DNA from: Methanoculleus bourgensis MS2
GTDB taxonomy: Archaea; Halobacteriota; Methanomicrobia; Methanomicrobiales; Methanoculleaceae
DNA: 64,000 nt
Direction: 5' to 3'
Assembly (NCBI RefSeq): GCF_000304355.2
Contig: NC_018227.2
Span: 806,001 to 870,000 of the forward strand
The translations under genes were made by a program, and so were the position numbers. Under the pieces are notes generated by a model. It saw only the letters and a program-made list of their open reading frames with translations. It had not been told where the DNA came from and ran no database searches. Shown here in pieces: positions 47,671 through 56,503 of this stretch. Positions within the stretch are counted from its first letter, which is position 1. Every line of letters starts with the position of its first letter.

Positions 47671-47807
47671 CCCCCAAAACGGCCATGAGGCCGTTTCGGC
47701 CACAGGCTCAATTGATGAAAAATCCCGAAGGGCGATTCACCACTGGTATGTCGCGTTTGGGAACGCAACAAACAAAGGCTCCGTTTCCAATTCTGAGGGG
47801 ATTTTCC
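47671..47807 (-). repeat. 137-bp dispersed repeat, copy B
   Basis: Read on the minus strand, this matches 14681-14816 over its length, with roughly four in five bases identical by eye. In this copy the last part forms a perfect hairpin (AAACGGCC-TCAT-GGCCGTTT) followed by a G-rich run. It lies downstream of the 47906 gene on the same strand, as copy A lies downstream of DUF92. The rest of 47536-47905 holds no supported gene. Confidence 0.65.
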
Positions 47808-47905
47808 TGTGAAACGCCTGAGTGGATGGTAACGCATCCGGCCTGGGGCGCCCTCATGCAGGGCTCAGTTCTCTCCGCTGGCGCCGGTCGTGGCAACGAT
47901 CCAGA

Positions 47906-48901
47906 TCACGACTGCAATGTCGTGATAACCCGGCGAAGTTCCTCTCCCCTACGTTCTACAGAGAAGAAATCAGATACTCTCTCTCGTGCAGCAGGCCCCA
48001 TATCGGAGGTGAGGGCTCTCGAGATAGCATCGACGGTCGCCCTGGTATCCCCGTACGGTACCACAAACCCCACATCTCCCACCACCTCCGGGAGAGCGCC
48101 CCTGTCCGTCACCACGGGGACGCATTCGCACGACATCGCCTCGGCGAGCGCCACGCCGAACGACTCCCGGTAGGAGAGCTGGCAGTAGACCTTTGCCCGG
48201 CGGTACCACTGGATAATCTCATACTGCCCAATGGGCTCGATAAATTTGACATTTTCGGGAGCTTTCTGTCTCAGGATCGCGATGGCGTCATCAAGCGCCC
48301 GACCGAGGAGAACAAACCGTGCTTCTGGGAAGTGTCGGGCTGCTTCTATGAATGTGTCAAGGCCTTTCACCTTGATATTTGCTGCGCTGACGAAGCATAC
48401 GGTGAGGACGACGTTCTCCTTCTGCCCCTCGGGGGAGAACACAGAAGTATCGACGCTGTTGTAGACCGTCTCGATCCGGCGGGGTCGGGCTACCCGCAGG
48501 ATCTCCCTCTTGCTGAATTCTGAGACCGCGAGGATACAGTCAGCATTCTCTATGATATACTGGATTTTACCAGTCAGTCTCTGATCCAGAAGCGCACCAT
48601 ACCCGATATCTGGTTCTCTTGCCACTTCGTAACCGCCTACGACGACCAAGGATTTCTTTCCGAGCAGCCTCGACAACATAACCGCGAGGAATGCATGGCT
48701 ATGGGCAAACCATGAGAATGTCATATCGGCCCTGAGAACCCCAGAAAGTATCGCAAGTCCCAGAGACAACTTCTGAGTCATCTTTTGGACCGGGTTGCCT
48801 CCGACGATGACTTCCCTGACAGGATATCTCTCTCTAAGCATGCGCAGGTCCCCCTCTGCAAAAGAAGAAGGGATGCTCGTTAGAAATAAAATCTCTGGCA
48901 T
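47906..48901 (-). CDS. Glycosyltransferase family 4
   Basis: The protein of about 331 residues has a short N-terminal domain (MPEILFLTSIPSSFAEGDLRMLRERYPV) and a donor domain (VSAANIKVKGLDTFIEAARHFPEARFVLLGRA; YRRAKVYCQLSYRESFGVALAEAMSCECVPVVTDRGALPEVVGDVGFVVPYGD). ATG 48901 follows GAGGATT; the upstream ATG 48934 is less likely. It is in line with the wecB-wecC cluster. Confidence 0.88.
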   Translation of the reverse strand: MPEILFLTSIPSSFAEGDLRMLRERYPVREVIVGGNPVQKMTQKLSLGLAILSGVLRADMTFSWFAHSHAFLAVMLSRLLGKKSLVVVGGYEVAREPDIGYGALLDQRLTGKIQYIIENADCILAVSEFSKREILRVARPRRIETVYNSVDTSVFSPEGQKENVVLTVCFVSAANIKVKGLDTFIEAARHFPEARFVLLGRALDDAIAILRQKAPENVKFIEPIGQYEIIQWYRRAKVYCQLSYRESFGVALAEAMSCECVPVVTDRGALPEVVGDVGFVVPYGDTRATVDAISRALTSDMGPAARERVSDFFSVERRGEELRRVITTLQS

Positions 48902-48950
48902 TCTAATCCTCAGACTGTCCACGGAACTATTCATTAATCGATGTAGACAT

Positions 48951-50012
48951 CTAGAGCCCGGTGAGGATCTCCTTGATCAGTACGCTGGCGTTCCCATTCC
49001 CAAATACGCTCCCCTGACGGGCTCCAGGCGAAAAGTGCCGAATAGTATCGACGATCTCCTCCCTCCCCGCCCCCACAAGCACGTTCCACCCGGCCTCGAC
49101 CGTCTCGACCCACTCCGTGTTCTCCCGGAGCGTGATGCAGGGCACGCCGAGCATGTAGGCCTCCTTCTGGACGCCGCCTGAGTCGGTGAGGATCTTTTCT
49201 GCATGCGCCATCAGGTGGAGCATGTCGAGGTAGCCGAGCGGTTCGGTAACCAGGACGTTCTCCGGCATCTTCGCAAGGAGGCCATACCGCCCGAGATAGT
49301 TCCGCGTCCGGGGATGGACCGGGAAGACGACGGGCCTCCCCGCCTCCGCGAGGGCGCCGAGGATGGCGACCATGTTCTCCTGGCTGTCGGTGTTCGACGG
49401 CCGGTGGACGGTGATGACGAGGTACTCCCCCGGTCGAACCCCGACCGCCTCAAGGATCCGGGAGCGCTCTTCCGCAACCGCACGGTTGTAGTTCATCGCA
49501 TCAACCATCACGTCGCCGACAAGGTGGACGCCCCCCGTGATCCCCTCGGCCGCGAGGTTCTCCACAGCAGTCTTTGTGGGGCAGAAGAGGAGGTCAGAGC
49601 AGTGGTCGGTGAGCACCCGGTTGACCTCCTCTGGCATCCGGCGGTCAAAACTCCTGAGCCCCGCCTCGACATGCGCCACCGGCACGTGGAGTTTTGCCGC
49701 CGCAAGAGCGCCCGCGAGGGTTGAGTTCGTGTCACCGTAGACGAGGACGAGGTCCGGGTTCTCCTGCTGGAGGACGTCCTCGATCGCCCCGAGCATCGCC
49801 CCGGTCTGGTGGCCGTGGGTCCCGGAGCCGATATTGAGGTTGTAGTCTGGCTTCGGGATGGCGAGTTCCTCAAAGAAGACCTCCGACATCCCGTGGTCGT
49901 AATGCTGCCCGGTGTGGATCAGCACCTCCTCGTGCTCTTTGCGGAGTTCCCGGGAGACGGGGGCGCACTTGATGAACTGGGGCCGCGCGCCGACGATCGA
50001 TGCGATCTTCAT
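48951..50012 (-). CDS. wecB: UDP-N-acetylglucosamine 2-epimerase (non-hydrolysing)
   Basis: The protein of about 353 residues converts UDP-GlcNAc to UDP-ManNAc. Motifs: MKIASIVGARPQFIKCAPVSREL, HTGQHYDHGMSEVFFEELAIPKPDYNLNIGSGTHGHQTG, HVEAGLRSFDRRMPEEVNRVLTDHCSDLLFCPT, TVHRPSNTD and DSGGVQKEAYMLGVPCITLRENTEW. ATG 50012 has GGTGAT upstream. It follows wecC by 5 bases. Confidence 0.93.
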   Translation of the reverse strand: MKIASIVGARPQFIKCAPVSRELRKEHEEVLIHTGQHYDHGMSEVFFEELAIPKPDYNLNIGSGTHGHQTGAMLGAIEDVLQQENPDLVLVYGDTNSTLAGALAAAKLHVPVAHVEAGLRSFDRRMPEEVNRVLTDHCSDLLFCPTKTAVENLAAEGITGGVHLVGDVMVDAMNYNRAVAEERSRILEAVGVRPGEYLVITVHRPSNTDSQENMVAILGALAEAGRPVVFPVHPRTRNYLGRYGLLAKMPENVLVTEPLGYLDMLHLMAHAEKILTDSGGVQKEAYMLGVPCITLRENTEWVETVEAGWNVLVGAGREEIVDTIRHFSPGARQGSVFGNGNASVLIKEILTGL

Positions 50013-50017
50013 GGTTA

Positions 50018-51448
50018 TCACCGAACCGGGTGGCTGTTTTTGTCGCCGCGGCCGATGCCCTTGTAGATGAAACCGGCCCGGATGAACGCGTCCGGGTCGA
50101 CGACGTTTCTGCCGTCGATGATGACCGGGTGCTCCCGGCCCGAGAGTTCCTTTACCCGGGCAGGCTCGAGGGAGGCGTAGTGGTGGTGGCCGGTGAAGAT
50201 GGTGACGACGTCCGCCCCCGCGAGGGTTGCGTCAAGGTCGTGTGCAATCTCCACCCCCGGGTAGTCGTCCACGAAGGGGTCATGGACCCTGACCTCTGCA
50301 CCTGCCCTCTCCATCGCCGCAAGGTAAGGCTCTGCAGGGGTGTTTCTGGTATCATCCGAGTTCTGGATGAACGCCCACCCGAGGAGCGCGACCGTCGCGC
50401 CCTCCGGGGACTTCCCGGCCCGCCTGAGCCCCTCGGTGGTCAGGTGGACCATATGCCGGGGCATGAACTCGTTGATCGTCCGTGCGACGCCGAAGATCGA
50501 CTCCTCCCCGTGCGGGTACCAGAGATCCCCTCCGAGGACCTGCGCGCCCCGCTCCAGGTGCCAGGAGTCCTTCGTGAGGCAGTGGCCGCCGACCCCGGCG
50601 CCCGGCCAGAGGATCGCGCGGGTGATCCCCTCGCCCTTGAGAGAGTCGATCCCCGCCCGAACGTCGTAGACGTTGACGCCCATCGCCTCGCAGTGGAGGG
50701 CGAGCTGGTTCGCGGCCGCGATCTGGAGGTCGCGGAAGGCGTTCTCGGCGGTCTTGGTCACCTCGGCCGCGGTCGCGGTCATCGGGATGATCTTCCCGGT
50801 CGTAAGGACCGGCCGGTAGAGTTCCATCGCCCGCCGGGTGGAGACCTCGTCGATCCCGCCGACGATCCGGTCGTGCTCGCGGATATTCCGGAGCAGTCGC
50901 CCGACCATCACCCGCTCGGGGGCGTGGGCGAGGCAGAACTCCTCCCCGGCGACGAGCCCTGACTCCGCTTCCAGGATCTCCCGGGCCATCCCGGCAGTCG
51001 TGCCCGGGGTGACGGTCGACTCAAGCACCACGAGCGTTCCCTCGGTGATGTGCCGGCCGACGTTCCGGAGCCCCTCGATCAGGGCCGAAAAGTCGGGGAT
51101 GAGGTCTTTTGGATCGAGAAACGGCGTCTGGATTGCGAGTGTGACCGCGTCGCACCTTGCGATCTTTGAAAAATCCGATGTGCACCGGAACTTCCCGGCG
51201 CCGACGACCTTCCTGAGGAGGTCCTCGAGCCCCGGCTCCTCGCCCTTGAGCGGGGACTCTCCCCGGTTCAGCATCGCGATCTTGTAGCCAGAGGAGGCCG
51301 AGTCCCGCTGGAACCCGAGGACCGACTCAAACTCAGGTGCGTCCGCAAAGAGCACCGTGGCGGGGATGCCGACATACCCCATGCCGATGACGCCGATTGT
51401 CTTGATCGGTCCTCTCTCATCAATGATCGATTGTAACCCGTTACTCAT
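50018..51448 (-). CDS. wecC: UDP-N-acetyl-D-mannosamine dehydrogenase
   Basis: The protein of about 476 residues belongs to the UDP-sugar 6-dehydrogenase family. It has KTIGVIGMGYVGIPATVLFAD (NAD), LVVLESTVTPGTT, FCLAHAPERVMVG, the Lys/Asn region EVTKTAENAFRDLQIAAANQLAL and the catalytic Cys loop LWPGAGVGGHCLTKDSWHL. Coupled with wecB it gives UDP-ManNAcA. ATG 51448 follows GAGGG; the upstream Met overlaps the next gene. Confidence 0.92.
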   Translation of the reverse strand: MSNGLQSIIDERGPIKTIGVIGMGYVGIPATVLFADAPEFESVLGFQRDSASSGYKIAMLNRGESPLKGEEPGLEDLLRKVVGAGKFRCTSDFSKIARCDAVTLAIQTPFLDPKDLIPDFSALIEGLRNVGRHITEGTLVVLESTVTPGTTAGMAREILEAESGLVAGEEFCLAHAPERVMVGRLLRNIREHDRIVGGIDEVSTRRAMELYRPVLTTGKIIPMTATAAEVTKTAENAFRDLQIAAANQLALHCEAMGVNVYDVRAGIDSLKGEGITRAILWPGAGVGGHCLTKDSWHLERGAQVLGGDLWYPHGEESIFGVARTINEFMPRHMVHLTTEGLRRAGKSPEGATVALLGWAFIQNSDDTRNTPAEPYLAAMERAGAEVRVHDPFVDDYPGVEIAHDLDATLAGADVVTIFTGHHHYASLEPARVKELSGREHPVIIDGRNVVDPDAFIRAGFIYKGIGRGDKNSHPVR

Positions 51449-51461
51449 CAAAAACCCTCGT

Positions 51462-52376
51462 CTATGCCGCAAAACACCGTGCGACTTCCTCGCAGATCTC
51501 CATATTCAGCAGCGCCTGTGCGGGGCTGACCGGGAACGCCCGCCCCTGTGCCACGCAGTCAAGGAACGTCGAGAGTTCGAGTTTCAGCGGCTCCTGCTTG
51601 TTCACGAGCACCTTCTCGATGATGTTCTCCTGCACGTACCGCTCATCCTCAACCGCGTACCTCCCGGGCTTCCTGTGGATGTAGATCTCCTGGGCCATAA
51701 AGTCGCCCTCGATGGTGAACTCCTCCTCCTCGATGTAGATCATCCGGATCTTCTTAGAGGACTTCCTGCTTGCCGAGAGGTAGACCGGAGTCTCCCCGAA
51801 GGAGAAGAGGGCGCTACAGACGTCCTGGTTGCCGCTGCCGGAGAGGTGGTAGGCCCCCTCAGGGAGGAGAACATTCCTCATAATATCGATGTCGTGGATC
51901 ATCAGGTCCTCGACGACCGAGGAGCCGCTCACCCGGGAAGAGGCAGGGTTGTGCCGTTTCATCTCGATGTAGAGGGGGTCGCGGACGATCTTTTTGATCT
52001 CGGGGATGATCGGGTTGAACCGCTCGATGTGCCCGACGCCGACGACGAGGTCGTCGGGGATCTTCCCAATAAGCCTTCTCGTCTCTTCCGCCGTCGCGCA
52101 GACGGGCTTCTCGATGAGGAGCGGTACCCCGGCGTCGAGTACCGTCTCCGCAACCCCAAAGTGGAAAGGCGTCGGGACACAGACGCTCACCGCATCCACA
52201 GAGCGAAGCAGATCCTCAGCGGTCGGAGAGACCGTTGCCCCGAAGGCGCTGGCAAGGTCGCGGGCCGCCTCCCCATTGAGGTCATACAGGTAGAGCGAGT
52301 CCACCGCTTTCAGTTCCGAGTACACACGGGCATGGTTCCTGCCCATCATTCCGACACCGATTACCCCTACGTCCAA
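51462..52376 (-). CDS. Gfo/Idh/MocA oxidoreductase (UDP-sugar 3-dehydrogenase-like)
   Basis: The protein of about 304 residues has an N-terminal Rossmann fold LDVGVIGVGMMGRNHARVYSEL, the EKP motif (LLIEKPVCATAEETRRLI) and a C-terminal GFO/IDH domain with SSRVSGSSVVEDLMIHDIDIM. Related enzymes oxidise C3 of UDP-GlcNAc or its uronate for diamino-sugar synthesis. The frame is open back to 52451, but TTG 52376 with GGTGA upstream fits the Rossmann start. It leads the wec operon. Bases 52377-52614 show no other gene. Confidence 0.82.
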   Translation of the reverse strand: MDVGVIGVGMMGRNHARVYSELKAVDSLYLYDLNGEAARDLASAFGATVSPTAEDLLRSVDAVSVCVPTPFHFGVAETVLDAGVPLLIEKPVCATAEETRRLIGKIPDDLVVGVGHIERFNPIIPEIKKIVRDPLYIEMKRHNPASSRVSGSSVVEDLMIHDIDIMRNVLLPEGAYHLSGSGNQDVCSALFSFGETPVYLSASRKSSKKIRMIYIEEEEFTIEGDFMAQEIYIHRKPGRYAVEDERYVQENIIEKVLVNKQEPLKLELSTFLDCVAQGRAFPVSPAQALLNMEICEEVARCFAA

Positions 52377-52614
52377 AGTTTCACCGCCGATAGTATTGCC
52401 ACGTACGCACACCCGGGAGCTCCGGATGATAATAGTAGTATACATTAGCATCGCTCTGTCATGACATTATCGTGAAGGGAATGTTCCCTGGTTCCTGGAT
52501 GGGGAGGCCTGCCGGATCACGGCCGTCTCTCCTGCTTCGGTTCAAAACCAATAAGGCCTTTCCCGGCGAAAACCCTTGCTTGTGTTTCGTCCCTCCCGGT
52601 ATCTTGCCCGCGTC

Positions 52615-54060
52615 ATGCGTATCGACCCCGTCCAGCGCCAGAGCCTCATCAGCCTTACATCGACGATCGGGCTCACCGCGGTCGGGTTCCTCTCCACGAT
52701 GTACTTTGCCCATGCGGTCGGCCCGTCGATACTGGGTGCCTACTTCCTCTTTGTTGCCTACTTCAGCGTCTTCAACCTGATTGGGGACGGCGGGTTCGGG
52801 GGCGCCGCTGTGAAGCGGATTAGCGAGGGCGAGGACCAGAATGCGTACTTCACTGCGTTCGTCCTTCTCCGGGTGATCCTGATGGCTGTCTCGGTGGGCT
52901 TTCTCCTCATCGCGCGGCCATATCTCGTCAAACTCACCGCATCGGGGGTGCTCCCCTGGCTGGTCCTCGCGCTGGTCGTCAGCACCTTCACGAATATCGC
53001 CTCAAATAGCGTCTACGGCAGAGGGATGGTCGGCGTCAACCAGATCAGCAGTCTGATCGATAACCTGGTCCGGATAGGTATCCAGGTTGCCGCGGTCGTC
53101 CTCGGCTATGGGGTTGCCGGCCTCGCCGGTGGGTTCGTTGCGGGGATTCTGGTCTCCGGGCTCTTTAACTTCCGTTTTCTCGATCTCTCGCCGGCGCCGT
53201 TCCGTCGGTCGCACGTCTCGAGCCTCTTTGCCTTCTCGGTCTGGACGTTCCTCAGCTCGAGCGGCTACCTCGTCTTCTCGTATGCCGATACCATCCTGAT
53301 CGGCCACTTCATGACCGAGGCCGACATCGCCATCTACCGGGTGGCGCTCCAGCTCACATCGATTGCCGCGTTCGTCACCCTGGCGCTCCATACCACTCTC
53401 TACCCGAAAGTCAGTTACTGGGGGAAACAGGGAGACCTCTCACTGGTAGAGTCTGCGCTCGCCCGCGCCTTCACCTACTCGCTCCTGCTCGCGGTCCCGG
53501 TCGTTGCAGGAGGCTGGATCCTCGGCGAACGCCTCCTCTACTTCTTCTACGGGGCATCGTTTGCCGCCGGGGCGGGGGCTCTCGCGATACTCCTGCTTGT
53601 TCAGGTGGCGAGTGTCTTCATGTATCTCCAGACGATGTGCTTGAACGCCCTCGATAGGCCGAAAGACTCGTTTCGGGTAACAGCGGTCGCGGTCACCGCG
53701 AACATCGTGCTGAACATCCTCCTCATCCCGGAGTACGGCATCGTCGGGGCCTCGGCGGCCACGCTCGTCACCATGGTGCTGAACGCCGCGCTCGCCCGCC
53801 GCGCTCTCTCCCGGAGCATCCGGGTGCGGATAGAGCCCCGGGCCGTGGGTCATATCGTCCTTGCCGCGCTCATCATGGCAGCCGTTGTCATGGCCTTTTC
53901 GTTCGCAATCCCGCTCTCGAATGTCTTCGTAGTCCTGGGAACCGTTGGACTCGGCGGGCTGGTTTATATCCTGGTCCTTCTCAGGATTGACCGCGGTATC
54001 CACGACGAGCTGAAAGAACTGACCCGGAAACTCGGGATCCCGTGGCCGGAAGGACTCTGA
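52615..54060 (+). CDS. Polysaccharide flippase (Wzx/MATE-like)
   Basis: The protein of about 481 residues has about 14 membrane helices, with LISLTSTIGLTAVGFLSTMYFAHAVGPSILGAYFLFVAYFSVFNLIGDGGFGGAAVKRISEGED, typical of the PST/oligosaccharide flippase family, and a C-terminal polysaccharide-biosynthesis domain. It should move lipid-linked sugar across the membrane. ATG 52615 is preferred to TTG 52576. Its partner polymerase is not in the window. Confidence 0.88.
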   Translation: MRIDPVQRQSLISLTSTIGLTAVGFLSTMYFAHAVGPSILGAYFLFVAYFSVFNLIGDGGFGGAAVKRISEGEDQNAYFTAFVLLRVILMAVSVGFLLIARPYLVKLTASGVLPWLVLALVVSTFTNIASNSVYGRGMVGVNQISSLIDNLVRIGIQVAAVVLGYGVAGLAGGFVAGILVSGLFNFRFLDLSPAPFRRSHVSSLFAFSVWTFLSSSGYLVFSYADTILIGHFMTEADIAIYRVALQLTSIAAFVTLALHTTLYPKVSYWGKQGDLSLVESALARAFTYSLLLAVPVVAGGWILGERLLYFFYGASFAAGAGALAILLLVQVASVFMYLQTMCLNALDRPKDSFRVTAVAVTANIVLNILLIPEYGIVGASAATLVTMVLNAALARRALSRSIRVRIEPRAVGHIVLAALIMAAVVMAFSFAIPLSNVFVVLGTVGLGGLVYILVLLRIDRGIHDELKELTRKLGIPWPEGL

Positions 54061-54232
54061 TGGTCGGCGGGACGCTTCACCCGGTGCGCCGGGCACGGCC
54101 GCCTTCTCCCGCACCTGCCGGACGGGAACCCCTGCCCGTTCAGGATCCCCGGGTCGAGGAGCCCCGCGGCGAGAGGAGAGGGAGTCGACTTGAAATAATA
54201 GGCGCGGCAACGCCTGATCATACGCGAGGAAG

Positions 54233-54823
54233 ATGATGAAGAAGGAAGTCCGCGAATTGAAGCACGAGGAGTTCCCGCTTGCAGAGAAGGTCTGGACGCA
54301 CTACCGCAACCAGAAGGCAGACCCGGGCCGTGAGAGGATCTTCGGTGTCTTTGTCGACGGCGCCCTGGCGGCGACGGCCCGCTGTACCCGGCACCCGGAA
54401 GGCCTCGAGATGGACTGTGTCTTCACCCTGGACGAGTACCGGGGGCACGGGTATGCAGCGGAAGTCGTGCAGAGACTCCTCGATGAATGCGGCTCAGAGA
54501 CGATCTACATCCACTCAACGCTCCCCCTGATCGGGTTCTACGGGAAACTCGGGTTTGTGCCCATCCCGGAGGCGAAACTGCCGGTGAGTATCAGGGAACG
54601 GTTCGTCTTCTGCTTCGGGGAGATGGCGGGGTGCAACGTCGCCCCCATGATGAGGAACCCCGTGGCCGGACAACCCCGACCGCTGCCCTCCGCCCCTTGC
54701 CCGCTCCTTCACGCGGCAGCCTTCCGGCAGGGCCGCGCGGGGAGAACATGTTCACCGGCGGATCTCCGGGAGCGGGATTGTGCCTCTCCCGATCTGTGCG
54801 ACGGCAAACCTGATGTACGATGA
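54233..54823 (+). CDS. GNAT-family N-acetyltransferase
   Basis: The first 125 residues are a GNAT domain (FGVFVDGALAATARCTRHPEGLEMDCVFTLDEYRGHGYAAEVVQRLLDECG, with the acetyl-CoA loop RGHGYA; then IYIHSTLPLIGFYGKLGFVPI). The remaining 70 residues are Pro/Arg/Cys-rich and do not resemble GNAT proteins, so the original stop may have been lost. GAGG lies before the ATG pair. The stop overlaps the GT2 start by 4 bases. Confidence 0.8.
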   Translation: MMKKEVRELKHEEFPLAEKVWTHYRNQKADPGRERIFGVFVDGALAATARCTRHPEGLEMDCVFTLDEYRGHGYAAEVVQRLLDECGSETIYIHSTLPLIGFYGKLGFVPIPEAKLPVSIRERFVFCFGEMAGCNVAPMMRNPVAGQPRPLPSAPCPLLHAAAFRQGRAGRTCSPADLRERDCASPDLCDGKPDVR

Positions 54824-55647
54824 AGCCCGATAGGCCCGATCGCCGGGGGTCGTACCGTATGGGGAGGATCGATTATATTGTTCCTACATGGAACAGCGAA
54901 TCGACGTTAGCGTTAACCCTCTCCTCTATCCGAAAATACGGCCGCCCGAACAGGGTCATCGTCGTCGATAAGCACTCGACGGACCGCACCACGGTAATCG
55001 CAAAGAACTATGGTTGCGATATCATCTCCTCCGATAAGAGTCTCGGAGCCGCAAGAAGGCTTGGGGCACGCGAGGCCCGGACGGACCTCATCGCCTTTGT
55101 TGACTCCGATGTAGAGCTTCTTCCGGAGTGGGAAGAAGTCCTGCGGGCCTGGGCAGATGGGCGCTACCCGGATGCAGGGGTGATCGGCGCACTCTACGAC
55201 GACGACTATCTCCGGCCGGCAACCGCACCGGTCTCACTCCTCGGGGGTAACGGGGCATTTGGCTGCTCTGTGACCCGCCGGGGGTGCGTGCTGGCATGCA
55301 CGCCCCTCGATAGTCTCTCAAGCGGCGAGGACGCGCTCTATGCTGAGTTCCTGGCGGAGAAGAACCTGCGGTGGTATATCCTGCCCGTCTACGTCAACCA
55401 TCACCGGGAGCTTGGGAATATCTCAGATACCCTGAGGTGGCGGTGGCTGGGCGCCGGCCTCCGACGGCGGAGGGGGTTCCGGGCCTCGATATGCAAATCT
55501 GTCCTTGGCGGCGCAGTCATCGGGCTCCGGATGAACGGTCTTGACATCTCCTACCGGGAGAATCTTACCCTGCGGCTGAACTACTTCATCGGCTACATGC
55601 TCCCCGGCAGGTATTTCGAGATCGACAGGGAAAAAAGACGATCGTGA
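54820..55647 (+). CDS. Glycosyltransferase family 2
   Basis: The 275-residue protein has a GT-A domain: IDYIVPTWNSESTLALTLSSIRKYGRPNRVIVVDKHSTDRTTVIAKNYGC, AARRLGAREARTDLIAFVDSDVELLPEWEEVL (DxD-like) and LGGNGAFGCSVTRR. It is coupled to the GNAT gene by an ATGA overlap and marks the right edge of the glycan island. Confidence 0.85.
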   Translation: MKPDRPDRRGSYRMGRIDYIVPTWNSESTLALTLSSIRKYGRPNRVIVVDKHSTDRTTVIAKNYGCDIISSDKSLGAARRLGAREARTDLIAFVDSDVELLPEWEEVLRAWADGRYPDAGVIGALYDDDYLRPATAPVSLLGGNGAFGCSVTRRGCVLACTPLDSLSSGEDALYAEFLAEKNLRWYILPVYVNHHRELGNISDTLRWRWLGAGLRRRRGFRASICKSVLGGAVIGLRMNGLDISYRENLTLRLNYFIGYMLPGRYFEIDREKRRS

Positions 55648-55687
55648 CCGGCGCCGGCGCCTCCCGGGTATCTACGGTAAAATGGTC

Positions 55688-55865
55688 CTAGTAGAGCATT
55701 TCATCTAATATTGTCCATGCAATACCATCTCACGCGAAGGGCGCGAAGCCGCGAAGTTCGGTTGCTGGGCGGCAGAGTCCCCTTCGCGTTCTTCGCGTCT
55801 TCGCGCGAGGTGGCGATCGCTACTACGCATCAGGACCCGCAACATAAGGTGAAATGGTCCACTAG
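55688..55865. repeat. CTAG-ended TIR element, tandem unit 1
   Basis: It starts CTAGTAGAGCATTTCATCTA and ends with the inverted TAGTGGACCATTTCACCTTA-like sequence. The core contains CTCACGCGAAGGGCGCGAAG and the matching arm CTTCGCGTTCTTCGCG. It has no ORF and shares the final CTAG with unit 2. It is 178 bp. Confidence 0.8.
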
Positions 55866-56045
55866 TGTATCATTTCATCTAATATTGTCCAGGCAATACC
55901 CTCTCACGCGAAGGGCGCGAAGCCGCGAAGTTCGGTTGCTGGGCGGCATCGTCCCCTTCGCGTTCTCACGCGTGGCTTTCCGCGTGAGGTGGCGATCGCT
56001 CACCCCGCATCAGGACCCGCACCATAAGGTGAAACGGTCCACTAG
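55862..56045. repeat. CTAG-ended TIR element, tandem unit 2
   Basis: It starts CTAGTGTATCATTTCATCTA at the shared CTAG and ends with the inverted TAGTGGACCGTTTCACCTTA. The sequence is closely similar to unit 1 over 180 bp, except for a TCACGCGTGGCTTTCCGCGT change in the right arm. The right end is 5 bases from the stop of the gene at 56051. Confidence 0.8.
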
Positions 56046-56050
56046 AGACC

Positions 56051-56503
56051 TTAATGTTCGATCTTTCTGATGTGGTCGATGGCGTTCTCGGCCAGTTTCT
56101 CCCGTCCCTGCAGCTCGGCGACGTCCCGTATCGCCTCAAGCATGTGGACGGAATCCTCCAGGAAACTCAGGATATCGGCGGGGTAGAGGTCGATCCCGTA
56201 TTCATCAAGGAGGTGGGCGCTGATCTGCCGGTGATCAAGTCCCATCTCCCGGAACTCGATGATGGTGAGGGTGAACTTCCGCTCCGGGCACCCGCAGAAG
56301 GGGGCACTTTTGCATTTGCAGTCCATGAAGTCCCGGAAAAAAGCCAGGAGCTGCTCGCGCATCCGGCGGTCGAGGCTATCAAAGTTGATTACCCTTCCTA
56401 CAGATTCGAGAAACGCGCCTGAGAAGGCGTGGTCAGGGAGCCGGAATCCCGCCGCCCGCTCCAGTTTCCGTGCCGCCCGAAACCGGGCCTTATCCGCGAT
56501 CAC
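56051..56503 (-). CDS. Cys-rich archaeal protein, unknown (possible helicase-associated type)
   Basis: The protein of about 150 residues contains a Cys cluster, CKCKSAPFCGCPERKFTLTIIEFREMGLDHRQISAHLLDEYGIDLYPADILSFLEDSVHMLEAI. I recall a similar cluster near the C-terminus of some archaeal superfamily II helicases, but this is a stand-alone protein without helicase motifs. GTG 56503 overlaps the upstream stop (GTGA) and is preferred to the distal start. It is the second gene of a unit with DUF2150. Confidence 0.6.
   Translation of the reverse strand: MIADKARFRAARKLERAAGFRLPDHAFSGAFLESVGRVINFDSLDRRMREQLLAFFRDFMDCKCKSAPFCGCPERKFTLTIIEFREMGLDHRQISAHLLDEYGIDLYPADILSFLEDSVHMLEAIRDVAELQGREKLAENAIDHIRKIEH

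Noticed and set aside
47685-48173. 162-codon plus-strand frame across repeat copy B
   Set aside because: It is not conserved in copy A and runs antisense into a clear glycosyltransferase.
55688-56045. Repeats as a CRISPR array
   Set aside because: Only two long (about 180 bp) units with inverted ends; no short direct repeats with unique spacers, and no cas genes.
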